Positions 21,055-30,389 of a stretch of DNA of 64,000 nt are shown piece after piece. The notes under the pieces are model-generated. The model ran no database searches, was not told the origin of the DNA, and worked only from the letters and a program-made list of their open reading frames with translations. Location: contig NZ_CP007151.1 in assembly GCF_000830985.1 (NCBI RefSeq), positions 2,914,001 to 2,978,000 on the forward strand, read 5' to 3'. The first letter of the stretch is position 1, and every line of letters starts with the position of its first letter. Source of the stretch: Marinobacter similis (GTDB lineage: Bacteria; Pseudomonadota; Gammaproteobacteria; Pseudomonadales; Oleiphilaceae). The translations under genes were made by a program, and so were the position numbers.

Positions 21055-21167
21055 GGTATAATCGCGCGTTTTCTCACCAGTGATCCCCGGTCCGGCAAAA
21101 CCACGCGTGTTTGCCCTGGATGATGCGGGGAGCTGAAAGCCAGCTGGTAATTGAAGGTTCGCATTGC

Positions 21168-22138
21168 ATGCGTCTGATCCGAGGCCTGACCAACCTGACT
21201 CTGCTGTCCCGGCGGAGGATTCTCCTCTTGCTGGTGGCTGTGTCGCGACCATTGGAAATTTCGACGGGGTGCACATCGGGCACCGGACCATCCTGGAACA
21301 GGTCAAAGAGAAAGCGGCCAGCCTGGGTCTGCCGTCGGTGGTCATGGTTTTTGAGCCTCAGCCGAGAGAGTTTTTTCAGGGCAAGGAGGCGCCTCCAAGA
21401 CTGATGTCGTTCCGGCAGAAATTTGAGGCCCTGACAGCGGCGGGTATTGATTACGTGCTGTGCCTGCATTTCAACAGCCGATTCCGCCGTTTGACCAGCC
21501 AGGAATTCATTGACGCCGTTCTGGTCAATGGCCTGGGCGTGCGCCATCTGGTGGTGGGCGATGACTTCCGCTTCGGCTGTGACCGCACCGGTGATTTCAT
21601 GCTGCTGCGGGAGGCCGGCGAGAGCCAGGGGTTTACGGTGGAGAATACCCTCACGGTGACCATTGACGGGGAGCGGGTGAGCAGTACACGGATTCGCGAC
21701 CGGCTGGGCCTGAACCGACTGGCCGAAGCGGAAGCGCTTCTGGGCCATGCCTACCGGATCACCGGTCGCGTGGTATACGGGCGTCAACTGGGACGCGAAA
21801 TCGGGGCGCCAACAGCCAATATTCTGCTCAAGCGCATGGCACCCCTGAAGGGCGTTTACGTCGTCAGCACGACGCTTGATGACGGTTCGACCTACGATGG
21901 CGTTGCCAATATCGGCCTGAGGCCAACGGTGGATGGCAAACAGCCGGCGCTGGAAGTGCACCTGTTTGACTTTGCTGGCACACTCTACGGTCGCCAAATC
22001 GACGTTGTGTTTCGTGAGGCCCTGCGCGAGGAGATCAAATTCGGCTCCGTGGACGCGCTTAAAGAGCAGATCGCCAACGACTTTGAGGATGCCCGGGAAT
22101 GGCTGTCCAGGAACGGATCCTGTCGTACCGCGCATTGA
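21168..22138 (+). CDS. ribF: Bifunctional riboflavin kinase / FAD synthetase (one apparent frameshift)
   Basis: RibF phosphorylates riboflavin to FMN and adenylates FMN to FAD. The N-terminal FAD synthetase domain has TIGNFDGVHIGH and, later, the SSTRIRDRL motif. The C-terminal kinase domain contains GRQLGREIGAPTANI and the PTV block near residue 260. The normal N-terminus MRLIRGLTNL (ATG at 21168) is out of frame with the rest. Adding one G near 21197 joins it as NLDSAVPAEDSPLAGGCVATIG and gives about 323 residues. No TTG start is needed. Confidence 0.9.
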
Positions 22139-22209
22139 AAACCGGTGGCTTCGGCCCACACATTAGTGATTACTGACCCAAACTGACCAAAAGAGCACGC
22201 ACACAGACC

Positions 22210-25029
22210 ATGAGCGACTATAAGCATACCCTGAATCTGCCGGAAACCGCCTTTCCCATGCGCGGCAACCTGGCCAAGCGCGAGCCGGAAATGCTCAAAC
22301 GCTGGCAGGATCTGGATGTCTACGGCAACCTGCGCAAGCAGCGCGAAGGGCGGGAAAAGTTCGTTCTTCATGACGGCCCTCCCTACGCCAACGGCAGCAT
22401 TCACATTGGTCATGCGGTCAACAAGATTCTGAAAGACATGATCGTGAAGTCCCAGGGCTTCATGGGTTATGACGCTCCCTATGTGCCGGGCTGGGACTGC
22501 CATGGCCTGCCGATCGAACATAAGGTCGAGCAGGAAATCGGCAAGGCCGGCGTGAAAGTGGATTACAAAACCTTCCGCCAGGCCTGTCGCGACTACGCCG
22601 CCAAACAGATTGAAGGGCAGAAGGCCGATTTCATTCGCCTGGGTGTTATGGGGGAGTGGGACAAGCCCTACCTGACCATGGATCCCAAGGTGGAAGCTGG
22701 CATTGTCCGTGCCCTCGGTAAGATTGTTGCCAAGGGGCATCTGGTACGCGGTTTCAAGCCGGTCTACTGGAGTGTGGTGGGTCAGTCCGCACTGGCAGAG
22801 GCCGAGGTCGAGTACCAGGACAAGACGTCCACCCAGATCGATGTGCGATTCACCGCCGTGGATCAAGGCAAGGCTCTGGCGCCGTTTGGAACAGACAGCG
22901 GTGAGGGTGATGTCTCTGTCGTGATCTGGACCACCACGCCCTGGACCATTCCCGCCAACCAGGCCGTGTCGCTCAACGCCGAGCTTCAGTACGCCCTGGT
23001 CCAGGCTGATCTTGGCCAGGGACAGGAGCGTCTGATTATGTCCGCCGATATGGTTGAGGGCGTGATGAGTCGCTGGGAAGTCGGGCAGTACGAGGTGCTG
23101 GGCACCTGTACCGGTTCCGAACTCGAGCACCTGGCGCTGCAGCATCCGTTCTACGACAAGCAGGTGCCGGTCATCCTGGGTGACCATGTATCTACCGAAG
23201 CCGGTACCGGTGCGGTGCACACCGCACCCGACCACGGTATGGAAGACTTTGAAGTGGGCAAGGCCTACAACATCGGCACCATCAACCTGGTTCAGGCCGA
23301 CGGTACCTACACCAGTGCCGCTGGCGAACTGGCGGGCGTGCACGTCTATAAAGCCGATGAGCCGGTTTGCGCTGCCCTGACGCGCGAAGGCAAGCTGGTG
23401 CGCTCCGAGAAGTTCCGGCACAGCTACCCGCATTGCTGGCGTACCAAGACACCGCTGATCTACCGCGCCACGCCGCAGTGGTTTATCAGCATGGATAAGC
23501 AGAACCTTCGGGCCGATGCGCTTGAGGCTATTAAAGGCGTGCGCTGGGTGCCGTCCTGGGGCCAGAACCGTATTGAAGCCATGTTCCAGCAATCCCCGGA
23601 CTGGTGTATCTCGCGCCAGCGTACCTGGGGCGTGCCGATCACCCTGTTTATCCATAAGGAGACCCAGGAGCTGCACCCGGATACCCAGGCGCTGATCGAG
23701 AAGGTGGCCAAGCATATCGAAGTGGATGGCATCGATGCCTGGTACGACATCGAAACCAAGTCTCTCCTGGGTGGCGACGCTGACCAGTACGATAAGGTCA
23801 CTGACACGCTGGACGTCTGGTTCGATTCCGGGGTTACCCACGAATCCGTCCTGCGGGTTCGGGACGAGCTGGGCCAATTCCCGGCGGACATCTATCTCGA
23901 AGGTTCGGATCAGCATCGGGGCTGGTTCCAGTCGTCCCTGAAAACCTCCATCGCCATGAACGGCGAGGCGCCGTATCGCCAGGTGCTGACCCACGGGTTT
24001 ACCGTGGACGGCAAGGGGCACAAGATGTCCAAGTCGCTGGGTAACGTAATCGCGCCCCAGGAAGTCATGAACGAACTGGGTGCCGATATCCTGCGGCTCT
24101 GGGTCGCTGCGACTGATTACAGCGGTGAGATGACGGTGTCCAAGGATATCCTGCGCCAGACGGCCGATGGCTATCGCCGGATTCGCAACACCTCACGCTT
24201 CCTGCTCAGCAACCTCAGTGGCTTCGATCCTGAGCAGCACACTGTTGCGCCGGAAGACATGATTGCGCTCGACCGCTGGATGGTGGATCGCGCTCTGCGG
24301 CTCCAGGAGGAGCTGCAAGAGGATTACCAGAACTACGCGTTCCTGCGCATCTACCAGAAGGTTTACAACTTCTGCGAGTCGACCCTGGGTGGTTTCTATC
24401 TGGACATCATCAAGGACCGTCAGTACACCACACCGGCAGACAGCCTGGCACGACGCTCCTGCCAGACCGCGCTTTATCACGTAGCCGAGGCGCTGGTGCG
24501 TTGGATTGCGCCGATCCTGAGCTTCACCGCCGACGAAATCTGGCAGCACCTGCCGGGTAAGCGTGGCGACACGGTGTTCTATGAGACCTGGTACGACGGT
24601 CTGACCGAACTGCCGGAAACCGCTGAGCTGGGCCGGGACTACTGGCGTGAGATCTTCAGCGTGAAAGAGGCGGTCAATAAGTGCCTGGAAGACGCCCGAG
24701 CCCGCGGTGAAATCAAGGGCTCGTTGAGCGCGGAAGTGACTCTGTTCTGCGAAGGCGATCTGGCCGCTAATCTGAAGCACCTTGGCGAAGAACTGCGTTT
24801 TGTCCTGATTACTTCCGAGGCCACCGTGAAGCCCGCTTCAGAAGCCGGCGAAGCCGAGCTGACAGCCTACGAGGGGCTGCGGGTGGCGGTAACACCGGCT
24901 GCGCACGCCAAGTGTGAGCGCTGCTGGCACCACCGGGAAGACGTCGGTTCCAATACCCAATACACCGATCTCTGTGGTCGCTGTGTGACCAACCTGGAAG
25001 GGCCAGGCGAAGCCCGCGCGTTCGCCTGA
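22210..25029 (+). CDS. ileS: Isoleucyl-tRNA synthetase
   Basis: IleS charges tRNA-Ile. The 939-residue protein has the class I motifs HIGH ([13 protein letters not shown], near residue 65) and KMSKS ([11 protein letters not shown], near residue 605), an editing domain between them, and a C-terminal zinc site built from CERCWHH and CGRC. The frame is intact over 2.8 kb, which contrasts with the damaged neighbours. The stop overlaps the lspA start (TGATG). Confidence 0.98.
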   Translation: MSDYKHTLNLPETAFPMRGNLAKREPEMLKRWQDLDVYGNLRKQREGREKFVLHDGPPYANGSIHIGHAVNKILKDMIVKSQGFMGYDAPYVPGWDCHGLPIEHKVEQEIGKAGVKVDYKTFRQACRDYAAKQIEGQKADFIRLGVMGEWDKPYLTMDPKVEAGIVRALGKIVAKGHLVRGFKPVYWSVVGQSALAEAEVEYQDKTSTQIDVRFTAVDQGKALAPFGTDSGEGDVSVVIWTTTPWTIPANQAVSLNAELQYALVQADLGQGQERLIMSADMVEGVMSRWEVGQYEVLGTCTGSELEHLALQHPFYDKQVPVILGDHVSTEAGTGAVHTAPDHGMEDFEVGKAYNIGTINLVQADGTYTSAAGELAGVHVYKADEPVCAALTREGKLVRSEKFRHSYPHCWRTKTPLIYRATPQWFISMDKQNLRADALEAIKGVRWVPSWGQNRIEAMFQQSPDWCISRQRTWGVPITLFIHKETQELHPDTQALIEKVAKHIEVDGIDAWYDIETKSLLGGDADQYDKVTDTLDVWFDSGVTHESVLRVRDELGQFPADIYLEGSDQHRGWFQSSLKTSIAMNGEAPYRQVLTHGFTVDGKGHKMSKSLGNVIAPQEVMNELGADILRLWVAATDYSGEMTVSKDILRQTADGYRRIRNTSRFLLSNLSGFDPEQHTVAPEDMIALDRWMVDRALRLQEELQEDYQNYAFLRIYQKVYNFCESTLGGFYLDIIKDRQYTTPADSLARRSCQTALYHVAEALVRWIAPILSFTADEIWQHLPGKRGDTVFYETWYDGLTELPETAELGRDYWREIFSVKEAVNKCLEDARARGEIKGSLSAEVTLFCEGDLAANLKHLGEELRFVLITSEATVKPASEAGEAELTAYEGLRVAVTPAAHAKCERCWHHREDVGSNTQYTDLCGRCVTNLEGPGEARAFA

Positions 25030-25561
25030 TGGACTCTGTGATGGCGGAAGCGGAAACCGGTTCAAAAATGAAATGGCTGTGGCTGGCGGTGCTGGTGATT
25101 GCCCTTGATCTGGGCACCAAAGCTCTGGCCACCGCGATGCTGACCTATGGCGATCCGGTGCCGGTTGTGCCGATGTTCAATCTCACATTGCTGCACAACA
25201 CCGGCGCGGCCTTCAGCTTCCTGGCGCAGGCTGCCGGCTGGCAGCGCTGGTTCTTTGTAGCCTTGGCGCTGGTGGTGAGCTGCGTGCTGGTGGTCTGGTT
25301 GAGAAAACTCCAGCACCATGAAACCTGGACCGCCATTGCCATCGTACTGATTCTTGGCGGCGCCCTCGGCAATGTCTATGACCGTGTGGTTCATGGCTAC
25401 GTTGTCGATTTCCTGCATTTCTACTGGCAGGACTGGCACTTCCCCGCCTTCAACCTGGCAGACACGGCGATTACCGTCGGTGCTGCATGATGATCATCGA
25501 TACGTTCCGCTCGCCTGCCAACTCTGGCGGCGATGCCGACAGGAGTGACTCACGCTCATGA
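25029..25561 (+). CDS. lspA: Lipoprotein signal peptidase (one apparent frameshift)
   Basis: LspA cleaves the signal peptide of lipidated prolipoproteins in the inner membrane. Four hydrophobic segments are visible, and both catalytic aspartates are present: [18 protein letters not shown] and FNLADTAIT. The frame ends early at VGAA as written. One extra C near 25487 restores VGAAMMIIDTF and a tail whose stop overlaps fkpB (ATGA), for about 177 residues. Since lspA is essential and the overlap is only restored by the correction, an error is the best explanation. Confidence 0.92.
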
Positions 25562-26010
25562 AAGAATTGCCCGTAGACAAGGGAACCCGCGTCAAACTGC
25601 ACTTTGCCCTGAAGTTCACGGACGGGGAAGTAATTGATTCCACCTTCGAAAAAGAGCCGGCCACGCTGGAAATCGGCGATGACAACCTGCCGGAAAATTT
25701 CGAAGCTTACTTGATGGGGATGAAGGCCGGGGAGCGCGCCAGTTACGAAGTGCCGCCCGAGAAGGCCTTTGGCCAGCACAACCCGAACAACTTGCAAACC
25801 TTTAAGCGCCACGAATTCAGCGCCGACATGGTGCTTGAGCCTGGCGTTATGATTTCCTTCGCGGATGCTCGCCAGAGCGAGCTGCCGGGGGTTGTGAGCC
25901 GTGTCGAGGGAGACGAAGTCGAAGTGGACTTCAACCATCCGTTGGCGGGGCGTACACTGACCTTTGAAGTGGAAATCATCGACGTCGAACCGGCGAAACC
26001 GACGCACTGA
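25558..26010 (+). CDS. fkpB: FKBP-type peptidyl-prolyl isomerase (FkpB/SlpA type)
   Basis: This small FKBP helps fold proteins by isomerising X-Pro bonds and may act as a chaperone. The 150-residue protein has an FKBP domain ([36 protein letters not shown]) with an inserted IF/chaperone flap and a C-terminal [18 protein letters not shown], the SlpA signature. There is no signal peptide, so it is cytosolic. Its place between lspA and ispH is widely conserved. Confidence 0.96.
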   Translation: MKELPVDKGTRVKLHFALKFTDGEVIDSTFEKEPATLEIGDDNLPENFEAYLMGMKAGERASYEVPPEKAFGQHNPNNLQTFKRHEFSADMVLEPGVMISFADARQSELPGVVSRVEGDEVEVDFNHPLAGRTLTFEVEIIDVEPAKPTH

Positions 26011-26056
26011 CGCACTGACGTCGACACGGCTCATTTTTTACCAGCGGGAACCCAGC

Positions 26057-27010
26057 ATGCAGATCCGACTCGCCAACCCACGTGGCTTTTGCGCCGGCGT
26101 GGACCGCGCCATCGAAATCGTCAATCGTGCCCTCGATGTGTTCGGAGCACCCATTTATGTGCGCCACGAAGTGGTCCACAACAAATTCGTGGTGGATAAC
26201 CTGCGTAATCGCGGCGCCGTCTTCGTGGACGAGCTGGACGAGGTGCCTGACGACAAGCTGGTGATCTTTAGTGCGCATGGGGTATCCCAGGCTGTTCAAA
26301 GTGAAGCCGCCCGCCGTGGCCTGAAAGTCTTCGATGCGACCTGTCCATTGGTGACCAAGGTGCATATGGAAGTCATGCGCTACAGCCGGGATGGCCGCGA
26401 GTGCATCCTGATCGGACACCACGGCCACCCCGAGGTGGAAGGCACCATGGGCCAGTACGATCACAGCAACGGCGGTGATATCTATCTGGTGGAAGACGAG
26501 GCGGATGTCGCCAAGCTGAAGGTAAAAGACGCCAGCCGTCTTTCCTACGTTACCCAGACGACATTGTCCATGGATGACACCGCTCGGGTGATCGACTCCT
26601 TGCGGGCGAAATTCCCGCAAATTGAAGGCCCACGCAAGGACGACATCTGCTACGCCACCCAGAACCGACAGGATGCGGTAAAGCAGCTGGCGGGTGATTG
26701 TGATCTCATGCTGGTGGTCGGTTCTCCGAACAGCTCCAACTCCAACCGCCTGCGCGAGCTGGCGGAGCGTATGGGTACACCGGCTTACCTCATTGATGAG
26801 GCGGCACAGATTGAGCCGGAGTGGCTGGATGGCAAGACTGCGGTAGGTGTTACGGCTGGGGCGTCTGCGCCTGAGGTTCTGGTAAATGAGGTGATAGAGC
26901 GTTTGCGCGAGCTTGGCGGTAACGTTCCGCAAGAAGTCGAAGGGCGTGAGGAAAATATTGTGTTTTCTATGCCTAAGGAGCTGCGTATTGATGTCGTCGA
27001 GGTTTCCTGA
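26057..27010 (+). CDS. ispH: 4-hydroxy-3-methylbut-2-enyl diphosphate reductase
   Basis: IspH is the last enzyme of the MEP isoprenoid pathway and uses a [4Fe-4S] cluster. The cluster cysteines are visible in [11 protein letters not shown] (C12), [11 protein letters not shown] (about C96) and [11 protein letters not shown] (about C197). The active-site NSSNSNRL follows. The 317-residue length is normal when the start is taken as the ATG at 26057 ([14 protein letters not shown]). The frame is intact. The gene closes the murJ/ileS cluster. Confidence 0.97.
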   Translation: MQIRLANPRGFCAGVDRAIEIVNRALDVFGAPIYVRHEVVHNKFVVDNLRNRGAVFVDELDEVPDDKLVIFSAHGVSQAVQSEAARRGLKVFDATCPLVTKVHMEVMRYSRDGRECILIGHHGHPEVEGTMGQYDHSNGGDIYLVEDEADVAKLKVKDASRLSYVTQTTLSMDDTARVIDSLRAKFPQIEGPRKDDICYATQNRQDAVKQLAGDCDLMLVVGSPNSSNSNRLRELAERMGTPAYLIDEAAQIEPEWLDGKTAVGVTAGASAPEVLVNEVIERLRELGGNVPQEVEGREENIVFSMPKELRIDVVEVS

Positions 27011-27225
27011 GCTTGCGACGTGCCCCTTGCTTCAGGGCCTGCTCGCGACCAAATAGTTGGCTGGCCCTGTCTCTTTGTTCGATCAATTGCATCACTTGTG
27101 ATCTGAATCTCAGTGAATTGACGCCTCTAACCGCTCGTCCATAGAACTCCTCCGTTTATCGCAAACCCTTGGCGACCGACAGTGCTCCCGGCTAATCTGT
27201 AATCGATCAGAAATAGGGAAGATTT

Positions 27226-27830
27226 ATGTCTCGGGTCTCACGCTCCGCGGGTTTTACACTCATAGAACTGATTATCACCATAATCATTCTGGCCATTGCC
27301 GCATCGTTTGCGGTTCCATCCTTTCGTGAAACGGTTCTTAACAATCGTTTGACGCTCAAACTAATGAGACCTCTAGCCTCATCAGTTACGCCCGAAGTGA
27401 AGCATCGAAGTTGCGTGCCGGTGTTGTGACAGTTTGTGGTTCAACTGACAACGCCAGTTGTTCCGGTAATGCCGCGTGGGAGAACGGTTGGATTGTTTTT
27501 CGCGACATTGATGGTGATCGTTCGCTGGAGGCGGCAGATGGTGACCAGCTGTTGAAGGTCGGTAGTGCTTTAACCGGCGGAAACACATTGAGAATCGTAG
27601 ATCTCAGCAGTGACGGCGGCAACTGGGTTCAGTTTGCCAGCAACGGCTTTCCGATTCCCTCGGCAGCGGGAAATGCCTCGGGGACATTCGTCATTTGCGA
27701 CGAGAGAGGCGCCGCTCAGGCGCGCGCTGTTTCAGTAAACGTGTCCGGTCAAACCCGGTTGGCGAGGGATACTGGTGGCACGGCGGGGGTCCTGAACGAC
27801 CATGATGGCAACGATATTTCATGCCCGTAA
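27226..27830 (+). CDS. Minor pilin FimT/FimU-like (GspH family; one apparent frameshift)
   Basis: Minor pilins of this type help start type IV pilus assembly. The prepilin peptidase site is SAG|FTLIELIITIIIL, with the conserved Glu at position +5, followed by a 25-residue hydrophobic helix and a GspH-like globular domain ending in NDISCP. The frame breaks near 27354. Adding one G gives NRLTAQTNETSSLISYARSEASKLRAGV, the FimT/FimU pattern, and about 201 residues. It is the first gene of the minor pilin operon and lies 215 bases after ispH, as in Pseudomonas. Confidence 0.88.
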
Positions 27831-27843
27831 GAGGCGCACGGTA

Positions 27844-28386
27844 ATGAATCAGTCACGAATTGCTCATATCCAGCGCCTGCGTAATCGAGCGCGGGTGCGT
27901 ATCCAGAAGGGGTTCACCCTCATCGAGATACTGGTGACCTTATTCATCCTGGCCATCGGCTTGCTGGGGTTGGCGGGGTTGCTATTCGAAGGCATGCGCA
28001 ACAACCAAGGTGCGTACCTGCGTACGCAAGCCAGTATTCTGGCGTACGACATGGCGGACAGGATGCGAGCCAACGCGGATCAGGCCACGAATTACCCTGA
28101 TTTCACCACCGCGGGTGCTTCGACAGCACTCCCGGCTTGCGCCGGTGCTAACACTGGCTGCACTCCGAGTGATCAGGTCACGCTCGATCTGGCTGAGTGG
28201 ACGCGTCAGATTCAGAGTGTAGGGACGGATATGACCATGGTGCCAGGAGGCGTGGGCACGATCGGCTTTGATGCAGCCTCCAACGTGTACACCATCACGG
28301 TGCAGTGGCAGGAAGCCAGCCGAGGTGGCGATGCCGGCGAACAGATCGCCGGGGATAATGCCTACTCTGTCCGCTTTACCTTATGA
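27844..28386 (+). CDS. pilV: Type IV pilus modification/minor pilin protein PilV
   Basis: PilV is a minor pilin that primes pilus fibres. The prepilin site is QKG|FTLIEILVTLFIL, and AIGLLGLAGL in the helix is characteristic of PilV. The start at 27844 (MNQSRIAHIQ) follows a GAGG site; the frame extends further upstream but into the previous gene. The 180-residue protein has a pair of cysteines (ACAGANTGC) typical of minor pilins. Its stop overlaps or abuts the start of pilW. Confidence 0.9.
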   Translation: MNQSRIAHIQRLRNRARVRIQKGFTLIEILVTLFILAIGLLGLAGLLFEGMRNNQGAYLRTQASILAYDMADRMRANADQATNYPDFTTAGASTALPACAGANTGCTPSDQVTLDLAEWTRQIQSVGTDMTMVPGGVGTIGFDAASNVYTITVQWQEASRGGDAGEQIAGDNAYSVRFTL

Positions 28387-28397
28387 GGCCCGGAACG

Positions 28398-29493
28398 ATG
28401 ATGCTTGTCTACTGCCGGAAACACTTGGCCCCGGAATCTAACCAGCAGGGTTTGTCTCTGGTTGAACTGTTAATCGCGTTGGCGCTCAGTTCCACCTGAT
28501 TCTGGGTATTTTTACGGTGTATATGGATTCAAATCAGTCGTCTCGTTTGGGCACATCTCTGGCGAGAATCCAGGAGTCCGGACGCATCGCGACCGACATC
28601 ATGGCCCGGGATATGCGAATGGTGGGCTTTCAGGGTTGTGCCGATCCCGATGATGTAACCATGAACGTAATTGCCAATAACCCGCCGACGTCGGATTTTT
28701 TCGCCTCGACCCTGCGTGGTTGGGAGGTTGACGACGGAGCATGGCCGATGGCACCGAATTCGACGGCACCCCGATCGAATCCCGGGCGCTGATCGGCAGC
28801 GATGTACTGGCGGTGCAACGTGGCGAGTCCGTGGAGGTGGAGGTAACCGGTAATGTGACTCCAACCAATGCCAATCTTCAGGTTGCAGGCCCGGACATTG
28901 ATCTGTTCTCTCAGAATGACATCGTGCTGATATCCGATTGCGAGGCGGCCGACTTATTTCGGATCTCGAGCAATCCGTCTTCTGGCACATGGGCGCATGC
29001 CAACAACGTAAACTCCTCGAACCGTGTGAGTCAGGAGTACACCGATGACGCCCGAATCATGCGCTTTTCCGCCAACGTGTATTTCGTCGCAGATACAGGA
29101 AGAAATGATGCCCAGGGTAACGACATACGAGCGCTATACCGGGGTACGAACAACCTCCTGAACAGCGCAACACCCTCGTTTCAGATCGATGAAATCGTGG
29201 AGGGCGTGGATAGCCTCCAAATTGAATACGGCGAATTGCTGCCCACTGGCAACATGCGCTACGCCACCGCCGACAATGTCGGCAACATGGCCAACGTGGT
29301 GGCTATTCGGGTTGGTATGTTGATCAGCGACACCGATCAGGTGCGAAACAATGCCGATACGGCTGATTACGCACTGCCGGGGGAGACCATTGAGGCCACA
29401 ACGGGAGCAGCAGCCGGTGCGGTCACCCATCCCGAGGACCAGCGATTGCGACGCTCCTTCGTGTCGACGGTCATGCTTCGGAATCGTGATTGA
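28398..29493 (+). CDS. pilW: Minor pilin PilW (two apparent frameshifts)
   Basis: PilW is a large minor pilin of the PilVWXY1 priming complex. The prepilin site is QQG|LSLVELLIALALS. As read, the frame breaks near 28493 and near 28740. Adding one base at each restores ALSS.HLILGIFTVYMDSNQSS and WEVDDGAMADGTEFDG. The protein ends with the PilW-like RRSFVSTVMLRNR. I chose the ATG at 28398, which is preceded by GAGG; an in-frame ATG at 28383 overlaps the pilV stop and is also possible. The restored length is about 365 residues. Confidence 0.87.
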
Positions 29494-29506
29494 GGGCAGA
29501 TAACTG

Positions 29507-29989
29507 ATGAAATTGTTACCTAACAACCAACCGCTCAGCGATCAGCGTGGTGCAGCCCTGATCGTGAGCTTGATCATTCTACTGGTCCTCACGCTCATTG
29601 GTGTGGCAGGCATGAATACCTCAGTGATGCAAGAGCGCATGGCCGTCAACTCCCAGAATTCCAACCGTGCGTTCCAGGCGGCCGAGAGTACTGTCGGGGC
29701 TCTGACCAATGAGCTGTTCGCCAATAATCTCGACTTGCTGCGTGAATCCATGCAGTCGGCCTCTGAGGAAAGTTCGAAGGTCGCCCACACGCTGGATTCT
29801 GGCAATGGCATCACAGGCAATTACCAGGTGCGTTATCTCGGGGAAATCATTATCACCAGTGGTAGTTCCATGAACGCTGATGAAGGTTCTAGCGCATTGA
29901 AGGGCTATCGCTACGAATTGATTGGCGAGTCCGAAATGGCGAACACGGGTGCAGCAGCGCGTGTGTTCAAAGGGATCGAATACTATTGA
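29507..29989 (+). CDS. pilX: Minor pilin PilX
   Basis: PilX-type proteins have an N-terminal helix after a prepilin-like site, here DQRG|AALIVSLIILLVLTL, and a conserved MNTSVMQERMAVNSQ..RAFQAAES block directly after it. Both are clear in this 160-residue protein. The frame is intact. It sits between pilW and a small secreted protein that precedes pilY1. Confidence 0.9.
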   Translation: MKLLPNNQPLSDQRGAALIVSLIILLVLTLIGVAGMNTSVMQERMAVNSQNSNRAFQAAESTVGALTNELFANNLDLLRESMQSASEESSKVAHTLDSGNGITGNYQVRYLGEIIITSGSSMNADEGSSALKGYRYELIGESEMANTGAAARVFKGIEYY

Positions 29990-30014
29990 CCGGTTCGGTC
30001 GAAGGGAGAAAACG

Positions 30015-30389
30015 ATGAACGTGATAGGTGTACTTGGTGTTGTGTTGGCCGGCGTACTGGTCTTCATGGCCGGCGGTATGGCCCATGCTCAGGAATCGCG
30101 CTCGATGCTCGATGGTGACGTGCTGGCCGCTGAAGCGGGTCAGGTGGAGTTGGTCACCAATGCGTCGGGCGAGGTCGTTCAGGTGCGAGTGGCGAATTGC
30201 GAGCGATGCGCGCAGGAGAGCTACCTACCGTCTCGAAATCTGCGCGTCTCGCAGTCGGGGAGACCGGATGCTCCGGAGTCACCGAACAGTTTTAACGGCC
30301 AGGCCGGAACCGTTGTGGTGAATCTGCAGTCGGGCATGGTCGAACAGATTATTTTCTGGGCATTGCCAAATAGGGGGAATGACCAATGA
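30015..30389 (+). CDS. Small secreted protein of the minor pilin operon (unknown function)
   Basis: The protein is 124 residues with a clear signal peptide (hydrophobic stretch ending AHA|QES, about residue 25). The mature part of about 100 residues contains one CxxC pair, ANCERC, and a hydrophobic end (EQIIFWALPN). A GAAGGGAG site precedes the ATG, and the stop overlaps the pilY1 start (ATGA), so it is translationally coupled to pilY1. I do not recognise a family. In Pseudomonas a small protein, PilY2, lies after pilY1; here the small gene lies before it and none follows. Confidence 0.8.
   Translation: MNVIGVLGVVLAGVLVFMAGGMAHAQESRSMLDGDVLAAEAGQVELVTNASGEVVQVRVANCERCAQESYLPSRNLRVSQSGRPDAPESPNSFNGQAGTVVVNLQSGMVEQIIFWALPNRGNDQ

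Noticed and set aside
21985..24021. 678-codon open frame on the minus strand
   Set aside because: It lies opposite ileS and part of ribF, shows no family motif, and is a by-product of GC-rich codon use in the real genes.
27011..27225. Sigma-54 promoter for the minor pilin operon
   Set aside because: A GG...GC pair is present, but the spacing is 11 rather than 10 bases and the flanks do not match.
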